Shown one piece after another: positions 6,997 to 14,312 of a stretch of 17,907 nt of DNA. The notes beneath the pieces are model-generated. The model ran no database searches. It saw only the letters and a list, made by a program, of their open reading frames with translations, and was not told the DNA's origin. This DNA is from Clostridia bacterium (GTDB taxonomy: Bacteria; Bacillota_A; Clostridia; Christensenellales; Aristaeellaceae). The position numbers and the translations under genes were made by a program. Location of the stretch: NCBI GenBank assembly GCA_017938645.1, contig JAGBBE010000180.1, positions 1 through 17,907 on the forward strand. The letters are read 5' to 3'. The first letter of the stretch is position 1. Every line of letters starts with the position of its first letter.

Positions 6997-8136
6997 ATGA
7001 TGAATACAATGCCTCGTTCCAGAAAAAAGGCAGACCCGGCGATTGTGATCTCCGGTCTGATCATTGCGGCGGTCTATGTGGCGGTTTTTGTACTTGAACA
7101 GGTCATTCCGCCGACCTCCATGCTCTTCACGGTGCTCAAGAAGGGCGCAACCTATGCGCTGGTTGCTGTGTCCATGAACCTGCTTAACGGCTTCACCGGC
7201 CTGTTTTCGCTGGGTCAGGCCGGCTTCATGCTTATCGGCGCGTATGCCTACGGCATCCTGACCATCCCTGTTTCTCAGCGAATGGCTGTGTACCAGTATT
7301 ATGAAGGCGGTCTGGTGCAGTTTGCCCTGCCCGTTATTCCTGCGCTGCTTGTAGCCGGTCTGGTGGCTGCTGCGTTTGCGTTTCTGATCGGTCTGCCGGT
7401 GCTTCGCCTCAAGAGCGACTATCTGGCCATCGCAACGCTGGGCTTTGCGGAGATCGTCCGTTCCATCTTCCAGTGGGACAAGCTTGGCAGACTGACCAAC
7501 GGCTCCAATATGCTGCGTCTGTTCCCGACCTTCAACGACTTCAACATCCGCAATGCCGATGGGGAAGTGGTGGTGTATCTGTCGACGCTGATGCCGTTTG
7601 TCATCGCAGGCGTGTGCATCGCGCTGATCGTTGCGCTCCTGCATTCCAGCTTCGGCCGTGCGTTCATGTCCATCCGTGATGACGAAATCTCCGCTGAGGC
7701 CATGGGTATCAACCTTGCCAAGCACAAGCAGTACGCCTTCTGCATCAGCTCCTTCTTTGCCGGAATCGGCGGCGCGATGCTGGCGATGTATTCCAACTCC
7801 GTGCAGGCCAAGAGCTTTACCTCTGCCATGACCTATGAGATCCTGCTCATCGTGGTTATCGGCGGCATTGGCTCTGTGACCGGCAGCTGCATGGCTTCGT
7901 TCCTGTTTGTGGCATGCTCCGAATGGTGGCTGCGCTTCCTGGATCAGAAGCAGATGATTGGCAACTTTGAGGTACCCTTCCTGCGCAATGGCTTCCGTCT
8001 GGTGGTGTTCTCCATCATCATCATGGTTGTGGTGCTGTTCTTCCGTCAGGGCATCATGGGCACCAAGGAACTTCCTGATTTGTTCAGAAAAAGAAAACCC
8101 TCCAAATCCGTCGGGAAGGAGGCTGAAGCGGAATGA
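6997..8136 (+). CDS. livM: Branched-chain amino acid ABC transporter permease LivM
   Basis: Second membrane subunit, 379 residues from the chosen start. Family segments are visible: ATYALVAVSMNLLNGFTGLF, then SLGQAGFMLIGAYAYG, LRLKSDYLAIATLGFAEIVR, and RAFMSIRDDEISAEAMGIN, the coupling loop. The start is uncertain by a few codons: in-frame GTG at 6988 and ATGs at 6997 and 7000 are all possible; 6997 is chosen because GAGGTGAG (6985-6992) stands at a suitable distance. The gap to livH is 10 bases and livG overlaps the end by 4 bases. The basic C-terminal tail (KRKPSKSVGKEAEAE) is hydrophilic and probably cytoplasmic. Confidence 0.94.
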   Translation: MMNTMPRSRKKADPAIVISGLIIAAVYVAVFVLEQVIPPTSMLFTVLKKGATYALVAVSMNLLNGFTGLFSLGQAGFMLIGAYAYGILTIPVSQRMAVYQYYEGGLVQFALPVIPALLVAGLVAAAFAFLIGLPVLRLKSDYLAIATLGFAEIVRSIFQWDKLGRLTNGSNMLRLFPTFNDFNIRNADGEVVVYLSTLMPFVIAGVCIALIVALLHSSFGRAFMSIRDDEISAEAMGINLAKHKQYAFCISSFFAGIGGAMLAMYSNSVQAKSFTSAMTYEILLIVVIGGIGSVTGSCMASFLFVACSEWWLRFLDQKQMIGNFEVPFLRNGFRLVVFSIIIMVVVLFFRQGIMGTKELPDLFRKRKPSKSVGKEAEAE

Positions 8137-8978
8137 TGAACGTCGAAAGAGTGCTTGAACTTGAAAACGTAACCATGCAGTTCGGCGGCGTTGTAGCCGT
8201 GGACAGCTTCAGCATGCATGTCGACCGCGGTGAAATCGTGGCCCTGATCGGCCCTAATGGCGCAGGCAAGACCACTGCGTTTAACGTCATTACCGGCGTG
8301 TACGCGCCTACCAACGGCAATGTCAAGATGCGCGGCAAGATCATCGCGCAGGGGCATCCCACCGGCAAGATGCGCAAGCTCTACGCCGGTACTCACATCG
8401 GCGAATACGGAAAGCTCATTTCCAACACGCCTGACAAGATCACTGAAATGGGTGTTGCGCGTACGTTCCAGAATATCCGTCTGTTTAAGAACATGACGGT
8501 TCTGGAAAATGTGCTGGTGGCGCATCACATGCGCCTGAAAGCCGGTCTGCTGAGTTCTGTGCTGCATCTGAATATGCAGGAGGAGCGCCGCATTCGTCAG
8601 GAATCGCTGGATCTGCTGGAAATGCTGGGCCTTGGCGAGGTTGCCAATGAAAAAGCCTCCTCCTTGCCTTACGGCAAGCAGCGTTATCTGGAAATCGCGC
8701 GTGCGCTGGCCACCGGCCCGCGTCTGCTGCTGCTTGATGAACCTGCCGCCGGCATGAACCCGCAGGAAACCGACGAACTGAGTGATTTCATCCGCGACAT
8801 CAAGGAAAAGTTCAACCTGACCATTTTCCTGATCGAGCATCACATGAATCTGGTTATGGACATCTCCGACAGAATCTACGTGCTGGACTTCGGCAAGCTG
8901 ATTGCTGAGGGTACTCCGCAGGAGATTCAGGACAATCCGGCGGTTATCGCCGCCTACCTGGGGGTGGATGACGAATGA
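8133..8978 (+). CDS. livG: Branched-chain amino acid ABC transporter ATPase LivG
   Basis: ATP-binding subunit of 281 residues. Walker A GPNGAGKTT at residues 40-48, Q-loop in GVARTFQNIRLFKNMTVLEN, degenerate signature LPYGKQRYLEIARAL (normal for LivG), Walker B LLLLDEPAAGMNP and switch His in LIEHHMNLVM. It is some 25 residues longer than the compact LivG proteins because of an insertion between the first lobe and the Q-loop (roughly residues 68-105, MRGKIIAQGHPTG and following). AAGGAGG at 8116-8122 serves the ATG at 8133, which overlaps the livM stop (ATGA). Works as a heterodimer with LivF. Confidence 0.95.
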   Translation: MMNVERVLELENVTMQFGGVVAVDSFSMHVDRGEIVALIGPNGAGKTTAFNVITGVYAPTNGNVKMRGKIIAQGHPTGKMRKLYAGTHIGEYGKLISNTPDKITEMGVARTFQNIRLFKNMTVLENVLVAHHMRLKAGLLSSVLHLNMQEERRIRQESLDLLEMLGLGEVANEKASSLPYGKQRYLEIARALATGPRLLLLDEPAAGMNPQETDELSDFIRDIKEKFNLTIFLIEHHMNLVMDISDRIYVLDFGKLIAEGTPQEIQDNPAVIAAYLGVDDE

Positions 8979-9697
8979 GTCTGTTGCAGGTAAACGACCT
9001 CGTGGTCAGCTACGGCGGCATCGAGGCACTCAAGGGCATTTCCTTCAAGGTAAACGAAGGCGAAATCGCAACCCTGATCGGCGCAAACGGCGCAGGCAAG
9101 TCCACCACGCTTCGTGCGATTACCGGTCTGGTTCCCATCAAGAGCGGCTCCATCACCTATAACGGCGAGGATATCACTCGCATGGACACGCAGAAGATCG
9201 TGGAAAAGGGCATTGCGCTCGTTCCCGAAGGACGCCGTGTGTTCGCCAACCTCACAGTGCTCGAAAACCTGAAGATCGGCGCATATCTTCGCAAGGATAA
9301 GGCGCAGATTGAAAAGGACATCAAGTACATCTACAGCCTCTTCCCGCGTCTTGAAGAGCGCAGCTGGCAGCTGGCCGGCACGCTTTCCGGCGGCGAACAG
9401 CAGATGCTGGCTGTGGGCCGCGCCATGATGACCAAGCCCCGCGTGATCATGATGGACGAGCCTTCTCTCGGCCTCGCTCCTTTGGTTGTGAAGGACATTT
9501 TCGCCATCATCAAGCGTCTGCGCGAGGAAGGCATCACCATTCTGCTTATCGAGCAGAACGCCAACGCCGCGCTCAACGCCGCTGACTACGGCTACGTAAT
9601 GGCCACCGGCCAGATTTCCATCAGCGGTACCGGTCAGGAGCTCCTCACCAACAAGAGCGTGCAGGAGGCCTACCTCGGCAAGCAGCAGAAGAAGTGA
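8975..9697 (+). CDS. livF: Branched-chain amino acid ABC transporter ATPase LivF
   Basis: ATP-binding subunit of 240 residues, the normal LivF size. Walker A GANGAGKST at residues 36-44, Q-loop region GIALVPEGRRVFANLTVLEN, signature TLSGGEQQMLAVGRAMM, Walker B VIMMDEPSLGLAP and switch residue region LLIEQNANAAL. The PEGRRVF segment is typical of LivF. ATG overlaps the livG stop by 4 bases. Last gene of the liv operon. Confidence 0.95.
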   Translation: MSLLQVNDLVVSYGGIEALKGISFKVNEGEIATLIGANGAGKSTTLRAITGLVPIKSGSITYNGEDITRMDTQKIVEKGIALVPEGRRVFANLTVLENLKIGAYLRKDKAQIEKDIKYIYSLFPRLEERSWQLAGTLSGGEQQMLAVGRAMMTKPRVIMMDEPSLGLAPLVVKDIFAIIKRLREEGITILLIEQNANAALNAADYGYVMATGQISISGTGQELLTNKSVQEAYLGKQQKK

Positions 9698-9705
9698 CGG
9701 GGGAT

Positions 9706-9785
9706 TGCAGGAGGCGCACCTGCGGTGGGCGAATCGCCGTGTGCAGCACCCTCCTGCACCTCCGCCAAAGGGTTTCACCCTTTGG
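9706..9785 (+). repeat. Composite palindromic intergenic element
   Basis: Two structures sit side by side after livF. The outer arms TGCAGGAGG (9706-9714) and CCTCCTGCA (9750-9758) pair perfectly and enclose a second stem GGCG/CGCC (9728-9731 and 9735-9738) with further partial pairing (CTGC/GCAG). A separate 9-bp hairpin CCAAAGGGT/ACCCTTTGG (9765-9773 and 9777-9785) follows. No T-run follows either, so they are not simple terminators. The arrangement resembles dispersed palindromic repeats seen between genes in Clostridia, but only one copy is present in the window. Confidence 0.5.
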
Positions 9786-9809
9786 AATCACGTGCTTTTA
9801 GAACATATG

Positions 9810-9851
9810 GAAAACGCCCTTTGAGCAACAACTGCTCAAAGGGCGTTTTTG
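9810..9851. terminator. Bidirectional terminator between livF and the wecE-like gene
   Basis: A perfect 15-bp stem (9813-9827 and 9833-9847, loop of 5 bases) is flanked by AAAA on the left and TTTTT on the right, so it can end the liv transcript on the plus strand and the aminotransferase transcript on the minus strand. It lies 6 bases beyond the aminotransferase stop codon. Confidence 0.93.
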
Positions 9852-9856
9852 TATGC

Positions 9857-10987
9857 TTATTTATGGAAGAAGTTGTGGACTTCGGTGATAACATGCGCGC
9901 ATTCTTCTTCGCTCAGGCTCTGGTACAGAGGCAGGCGCAGCAGACGGTCGCTCAGGTCGGTGGTATAGCGGTCCTCGCCGTGGAAACGTCCGAACTTGAT
10001 GCCGGCCTTGGCGCTGTGCAGCGGGATATAGTGGAACACGGCGGTGATGCCGGCCTGCTTGAGGTAGGAGATGAGCGCGGCGCGCACTTCCTGACTCTTC
10101 AGGATGATGTAGTACATGTGCGCGTTATGCGTGCAGTCGGCGGGAATCTGCATGCGCTGCAGGAAGCCCTCGCTTTCCAGATCAGCCAGCTCACGGTTGT
10201 ACTGCTCCCAGCGCGCCATGCGGGCGTTGCGGATCAGGTCGTGGTTTTCCAGCTGCGCCAGCAGGTAGGCCGCGTTCAACTCGCTGGGCAGGAAAGAAGA
10301 GCCGATGTCGACCCAGGTATACTTATCTACCTGGCCGCGGTAGAAGCGGCTGCGGTCAGTGCCTTTTTCACGGATGATTTCCGCACGTTCGGCCAGCTCG
10401 GGCGTTTGCAGAAGGACGGCGCCGCCTTCGCCCATGGAGAAGTTTTTGGTCTCGTGGAAGCTAAAGCAGCCGACGGAACTTAGCGTACCGGCCTGACGCC
10501 CCTTGTAGAGAGAACCGACAGCCTGCGCGGCGTCTTCGCTGACCATGATGCCGTATTCCTGCGCAAGCGCGTTGATTGCATCCATGTCGCAGCACACGCC
10601 CGCATAATGAACAGGAACGATGGCCTTGGTCTTGGAGGTAATGGCAGCGCGGATGCATTCCACGTCGATGTTGAGCGTGTCGGGAGCAACGTCAACAAAC
10701 ACGATCTTGGCACCGCGCAGCGCATAGGCGTTTGCGGTGGAGCAGAAAGTGTAGGAAGGCATAATCACCTCATCGCCGGGCTCGATGTTGAGCAGGATCG
10801 ACGCCATTTCAAGCGCGGTGGTACCGGAAGTGGTCAGCAGCGCTTTATGAGTGCCGGTGATCTTTTCGATTTGTTCGTTGCAGCGATGGGTGAAGGGACC
10901 GTCGCCGCAGATTTTGCGGTTCTGGATGGCCTGCTGCACGTACTCGGAGCACTGGGGAAGATACGGGGGAATATTAAAAGGAATCAA
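9857..10987 (-). CDS. wecE: WecE-type dTDP-4-amino-4,6-dideoxygalactose transaminase (DegT/DnrJ/EryC1/StrS family)
   Basis: PLP-dependent sugar aminotransferase of 376 residues, the same length as the E. coli enzyme. From the TTG at 10987 the protein begins MIPFNIPPY, as WecE does; AAGGAGG at 10996-11002 is correctly placed for this start, whereas a GTG at 11014 lies upstream of that site. Conserved stretches include GDEVIMPSYTFCSTANA, IVPVHYAGV, the PLP-lysine motif FHETKN (Lys181), EKGTDRSRFYRGQVDKYTW, AVFHYIPLHS and FHGEDRYTT. The family transfers an amino group from glutamate to dTDP-4-keto-6-deoxyglucose, feeding surface polysaccharide synthesis. No rmlA/rmlB or glycosyltransferase genes lie nearby, so the sugar pathway must be completed elsewhere. 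It lies downstream of two ATP-grasp ligase genes on the same strand, with its own promoter. Confidence 0.88.
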   Translation of the reverse strand: MIPFNIPPYLPQCSEYVQQAIQNRKICGDGPFTHRCNEQIEKITGTHKALLTTSGTTALEMASILLNIEPGDEVIMPSYTFCSTANAYALRGAKIVFVDVAPDTLNIDVECIRAAITSKTKAIVPVHYAGVCCDMDAINALAQEYGIMVSEDAAQAVGSLYKGRQAGTLSSVGCFSFHETKNFSMGEGGAVLLQTPELAERAEIIREKGTDRSRFYRGQVDKYTWVDIGSSFLPSELNAAYLLAQLENHDLIRNARMARWEQYNRELADLESEGFLQRMQIPADCTHNAHMYYIILKSQEVRAALISYLKQAGITAVFHYIPLHSAKAGIKFGRFHGEDRYTTDLSDRLLRLPLYQSLSEEECAHVITEVHNFFHK

Positions 10988-11020
10988 GGAATTCGCCTCC
11001 TTGGAATTATTCACCTTTGA

Positions 11021-11049
11021 ATTATAGCACAGATACCGGGATTTGTCAT
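11021..11049 (-). promoter_or_regulatory. Promoter of the wecE-like gene
   Basis: Minus strand: ATGACA (11044-11049), 17 bases, perfect TATAAT (11021-11026). It occupies the whole 63-base gap after the ATP-grasp gene stop codon. The aminotransferase can thus be transcribed alone, although no terminator separates it from the upstream pair and read-through is also possible. Confidence 0.72.
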
Positions 11050-11050
11050 T

Positions 11051-11911
11051 TCATTGCTGCAGAATTGCGAGAATTTCGTCCAGATAGAGCGAGACGATAT
11101 CTATGTCGCTGGTCTGGTAGAGCATGCGGCTTCCCACCACGTCCTCGATTTCGCCGATGACGGGATGACCATGGTCGTAGAGCATGTCAACTCCTGCCAT
11201 GAACAGCGGCGCTGCGCTTTCATCGAAGCGCTCAATCACAGCTTCGGCCAGAGCGCGTTCTTCGCTGGTCAATTCGTGAAGCTGTACCTGTCCGCCTTTT
11301 TTGAAATTGCTTACCACACCCTCCCGGGCAGTGCGCATGACGCCTGCAAGAATTTTGCCATTCAGAATATAGACGCGCAGATCGCGCCCTGCGTCACTCA
11401 CAACAGCCTGCTGAAGGGCAATTTCGGGAGAAATTTTCTGATAGGCCGTCATCCACTCGTCATCGTTGGACACCAGACAGACCCTGTCGCCGCCATGGCT
11501 GCAGGCAGGCTTGAGGATCACAGGGTACACGGTGCCTGAGGGAGGCTGGGATTGGGCAGAAGAAAGGAAGATGGATTCGGGCATGGGAAGCCCCTTCAGA
11601 AATTGATGGGTTCTGCGTTTGTCGTTGCAGATCTCACAAACGAGGCTGTTGTTGAACACGGGCACGCCCATCCACTCAAAATGCTCGCTGACAAATGAAT
11701 CTCGCTGGCGCGAGAGGATGGCCTGCGGCTTTTCGGAAACTCCGTTTCGCAAACAGAAGGGTTGTCCGTGGGCGTCGATTCGCAGAGAGATTTCGCTCAT
11801 GAGCACCGGTTCGATGGTCATTCCGCGCTCTTCCCCGCGCTCACGCATCATCTTTGCAAAACTCTTATTTACAGCAAAGTCGGGATCATCATACAAAAGC
11901 CAGATACTCAT
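11051..11911 (-). CDS. RimK-like ATP-grasp ligase, second of a tandem pair
   Basis: Predicted cytoplasmic ATP-grasp protein of 286 residues that should join a carboxylate to an amine through an acyl-phosphate. Seen: an N-terminal domain starting MSIWLLYDDPDF, a middle ATP-binding segment YPVILKPACSHGGDRVCL, ALQQAV as the adenine-contact strand, DLRVYILNGKILAGVMRTA, and the metal-site region GEIEDVVGSRMLY near residues 253-265. The metal motif is Glu-Ile-Glu (254-256) instead of the usual Glu-x-Asn, so catalytic competence or substrate may differ from RimK. The ATG at 11911 overlaps the stop of the upstream ATP-grasp gene by 4 bases, and no strong ribosome-binding site is seen, so translation is probably coupled. 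Substrates are unknown to me. Confidence 0.82.
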   Translation of the reverse strand: MSIWLLYDDPDFAVNKSFAKMMRERGEERGMTIEPVLMSEISLRIDAHGQPFCLRNGVSEKPQAILSRQRDSFVSEHFEWMGVPVFNNSLVCEICNDKRRTHQFLKGLPMPESIFLSSAQSQPPSGTVYPVILKPACSHGGDRVCLVSNDDEWMTAYQKISPEIALQQAVVSDAGRDLRVYILNGKILAGVMRTAREGVVSNFKKGGQVQLHELTSEERALAEAVIERFDESAAPLFMAGVDMLYDHGHPVIGEIEDVVGSRMLYQTSDIDIVSLYLDEILAILQQ

Positions 11912-12783
11912 ACGTTCGCCAGCTTTCCCGCAATATAGCGCATGATTTCATCAGCCATGTTCACGCCTGTACAGGCCTGTGTCGTTTTGAAGTGGGCGTT
12001 GGAATTGACCTCGCAAACGATAGGGCCATCCTTGCCAAACAGCACATCCACGCCGGAAAAGTCAAGCCCCAGAACCTCGGTCGCACGAATGGCGATTTCG
12101 GCCTGTTCTTTGGTTGCAGTCCAGCGCTCCATGGTTCCGCCGCGGGTCAGGTTGCTGCGGAAGTCTCCGTCTGTGCTCATGCGGTGCATCGATGCGGCTA
12201 CGCGTCCGCCTACTACATTGACGCGCACATCGTGTCCGTAGCTTTCTGCAATCAGCTCCTGAAAAAGCAGCGGCGTTCCGGCAAGGTCACGCACTTTTTC
12301 TTTCAGCGCTTCAACTGTGTCGAGCAGATAGACCTGCTGGCCGAAGGAGCCGAAGCTTTCCTTCAGCACAACCGGCAGGCCGAGCTCGCGCACGACATCA
12401 TCTACAAAATCGACATTGGGATAGCCGATGTTGGTGAACGTTTTCGGAGCGATGATGGTTTTGGGCACGGGGACTCCCGCTTTACTAAGTAAAATGTATG
12501 TAAGCCCTTTATCATCACAGTTAAGAATGCTTTGCGCGCTGTTGAACACACGCATGCCGAGGTTTTCAAGCTGCAGGGCAAGCTGGACGTCCTTATCCCA
12601 GAAAAGCACGAAATCATAGGCTTTGGGATCAAACGAAGAAGAAACAACGGGGGACAGCTCCGCGTTGGTGGATACATCCAGCTCCATACCGTTTGCCTGC
12701 GCCGCAGCAAGCAGCGTATGATAGATTTCATCAAATTTGCTGGTTCGAAGGAAATCGTTGACAACCATCAGGCCTCTGAACAA
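11908..12783 (-). CDS. RimK-like ATP-grasp ligase, first of a tandem pair
   Basis: ATP-grasp ligase of 291 residues related to RimK, LysX and MptN/CofF. The N-terminus RGLMVVNDFLRTSKFDEIY matches the family opening, then VSTNAEL, VPVPKTI, VVLKESFGSFGQQVYLL (ATP-binding lysine and glycine loop), LFQELI, HDVRVNVVGGRVAASM, DFRSNLTRGG, and metal motif EVNSNAHFK (Glu258, Asn260). All main catalytic elements appear intact. The start is TTG at 12783 with GGAGG (12793-12797) 10 bases upstream; the next ATG, five codons in, would cut into the first strand. It is the first gene after the promoter and overlaps its partner by 4 bases. Known relatives add glutamate or aminoadipate-linked residues to proteins, cofactors or carrier proteins; the acceptor here cannot be told. 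Confidence 0.85.
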   Translation of the reverse strand: MFRGLMVVNDFLRTSKFDEIYHTLLAAAQANGMELDVSTNAELSPVVSSSFDPKAYDFVLFWDKDVQLALQLENLGMRVFNSAQSILNCDDKGLTYILLSKAGVPVPKTIIAPKTFTNIGYPNVDFVDDVVRELGLPVVLKESFGSFGQQVYLLDTVEALKEKVRDLAGTPLLFQELIAESYGHDVRVNVVGGRVAASMHRMSTDGDFRSNLTRGGTMERWTATKEQAEIAIRATEVLGLDFSGVDVLFGKDGPIVCEVNSNAHFKTTQACTGVNMADEIMRYIAGKLANV

Positions 12784-12818
12784 ACGATCACATCCTCCAT
12801 CGTTTTATGAGTTGCTTC

Positions 12819-12848
12819 AGTCTAGCATGTACGCTGAGAAAATGTCAA
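12819..12848 (-). promoter_or_regulatory. Promoter of the ATP-grasp pair
   Basis: Minus strand: perfect TTGACA (12843-12848), 18 bases, TAGACT (12819-12824). Divergent from the MATE promoter; the two -35 boxes are only 12 bases apart, so the two units may compete for polymerase or share an operator. Confidence 0.62.
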
Positions 12849-12860
12849 TCAGCGAAAGTA

Positions 12861-12889
12861 TTGCAAATGATGTTCTTTCTGACTATAAT
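12861..12889 (+). promoter_or_regulatory. Promoter of the MATE transporter gene
   Basis: TTGCAA (12861-12866), 17 bases, perfect TATAAT (12884-12889), with transcription expected near 12896 and a short leader carrying AGGAGG. Confidence 0.75.
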
Positions 12890-12921
12890 CATTTTTTGAA
12901 ACATCTCAGGAGGCGTATGAA

Positions 12922-14277
12922 ATGCAGAACCAGCAGGAAAATCAACTGGCAACCATGCCGGTTGGAAAACTTTTGTGGAAATTAAGTCTGCCTGCGATTA
13001 CGGCGCAGATTGTCAACGTTTTGTATAATATGGTTGACCGTATGTATATCGGCCATATTCCGGACGTCGGTGCTGCGGCGCTGACGGGCCTTGGCGTGAC
13101 CATGCCGGTGATTCTGGTGGTGAGCGCTTTTGCAACGCTTGCCGGTGCAGGCGGCGCTCCGCGCGCATCCATCATGATGGGCAAGGGACGTAAGGATGAA
13201 GCAGAAAAAATTCTCGGCAACTGCTCGATGGCGCTGGTTTTGATGGCTCTTGTGCTTACAGGAATCATTCTGCTCTTTGGCCGTCAGGCGCTTCTTCTCT
13301 TTGGTGCAAGCAGCGAAACAATCGGTTACGCATGGGATTATCTGTCGATCTATGCCATCGGCACCATTGCTGTGCAGCTCGCGCTTGGATTGAATTCGTA
13401 TATCACAGCGCAGGGTTTCTCCAAAATCAGCATGTTCACCGTGCTTATCGGCGCGGTGTGCAACATTGTTTTGGATCCGATTTTCATTTTTGGATTTGGA
13501 ATGGGTGTAAAAGGAGCCGCGCTAGCCACGATTTTGTCGCAGGCAGTATCGGCGGTATGGGTTGTACGGTTCCTTTCGGGCACAAAAACACTGATCAGAA
13601 TTCGCAGAGAAAATCTGCGTATTGAACCGAAGATCTATCTTCCCTGCGTCGCGCTGGGTGCGGCACCGTTTGTCATGCAGTTTACCGAAAGCATTCTTTC
13701 TGTAAGCTTCAATTCCTCTCTGCTGAGGTACGGCGGCGACATGGCGGTTGGCGCGCAGACGATTCTGACCAGTGTCATGCAGTTTTCCCTCATGCCGCTG
13801 CAGGGCTTCACGCAGGGCTCCCAGCCCATTGTCAGCTACAACTATGGCGCAGGCAACAAGTCCCGCGTGCGCGATACGGTGAGAGTGCTGCTGATCGTAT
13901 GCATTACCTATTCCACAGCTATCTGGGCGCTTGCGATGCTGGTTCCTCAGCTGTTTGCCACCATGTTCACCACCGATCCTGAACTGATCAGGCTGACGGT
14001 ACATGCGCTGCGGATCTATATGGGAGCAACCTGTCTGTTCGGCATCCAGATTGGCTGTCAGCAGACCTTTGTTGCGATCGGAAACGCGAAGATGTCTCTG
14101 TTTCTTGCATTGCTGCGCAAGGTGATTCTGCTGATTCCGCTGATCTTTATCCTGCCCATGTTCCTGCCGAATCAGGTGGATGCCGTGTGGATTGCTGAGC
14201 CTGTTTCGGATTTCCTGGCAGTGTGTACAACCGGAACGCTGTTTTTCCGTGAGCTTCGGCGCTATCTGAAAGATTGA
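12922..14277 (+). CDS. MATE family multidrug/cation antiporter
   Basis: Membrane efflux protein of 451 residues with about twelve hydrophobic segments in two similar halves. The N-terminal segment MPVGKLLWKLSLPAITAQIV followed by NVLYNMVDRMYIGH is the classical start of bacterial MATE proteins (MepA/NorM-like), as is GLGVTMPV and, in the second half, LMPLQGFTQGSQPIVSYNYG near residues 292-311. Such proteins export cationic drugs, dyes or metabolites in exchange for Na+ or H+. ATG at 12922 with AGGAGG at 12908-12913. It is transcribed alone, ended by a terminator at 14282-14312. Substrate cannot be predicted; the divergent ATP-grasp genes leave open export of their product, but that is a guess. 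Confidence 0.92.
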   Translation: MQNQQENQLATMPVGKLLWKLSLPAITAQIVNVLYNMVDRMYIGHIPDVGAAALTGLGVTMPVILVVSAFATLAGAGGAPRASIMMGKGRKDEAEKILGNCSMALVLMALVLTGIILLFGRQALLLFGASSETIGYAWDYLSIYAIGTIAVQLALGLNSYITAQGFSKISMFTVLIGAVCNIVLDPIFIFGFGMGVKGAALATILSQAVSAVWVVRFLSGTKTLIRIRRENLRIEPKIYLPCVALGAAPFVMQFTESILSVSFNSSLLRYGGDMAVGAQTILTSVMQFSLMPLQGFTQGSQPIVSYNYGAGNKSRVRDTVRVLLIVCITYSTAIWALAMLVPQLFATMFTTDPELIRLTVHALRIYMGATCLFGIQIGCQQTFVAIGNAKMSLFLALLRKVILLIPLIFILPMFLPNQVDAVWIAEPVSDFLAVCTTGTLFFRELRRYLKD

Positions 14278-14281
14278 GCAA

Positions 14282-14312
14282 AGGGGAGCCTGTGATCAGG
14301 GCTCCTCTTTTT
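14282..14312 (+). terminator. Terminator of the MATE gene
   Basis: AGGGGAGCC (14282-14290) pairs with GGCTCCTCT (14300-14308) with one G-T wobble, followed by TTTTT. It begins 5 bases after the stop codon. The convergent glycosylase gene ends inside its loop (stop at 14296-14298); on the minus strand the T-run is poor, so it serves that gene only weakly. Confidence 0.85.

Noticed and set aside
4811..7064. Long minus-strand open frames of 440 and 340 codons opposite livK and livH
   Set aside because: They are shadows caused by strong C-ending codon bias in the liv genes. The translations are repetitive in Gly/Val/His or Gln/Asn/His, match no family I know, and lack ribosome-binding sites.
11051..12783. 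Microviridin-like (graspetide) cluster, because two ATP-grasp ligases are adjacent
   Set aside because: No small precursor gene with a repeated core motif was found in or beside the operon, and the proteins resemble RimK/LysX more than graspetide ligases.
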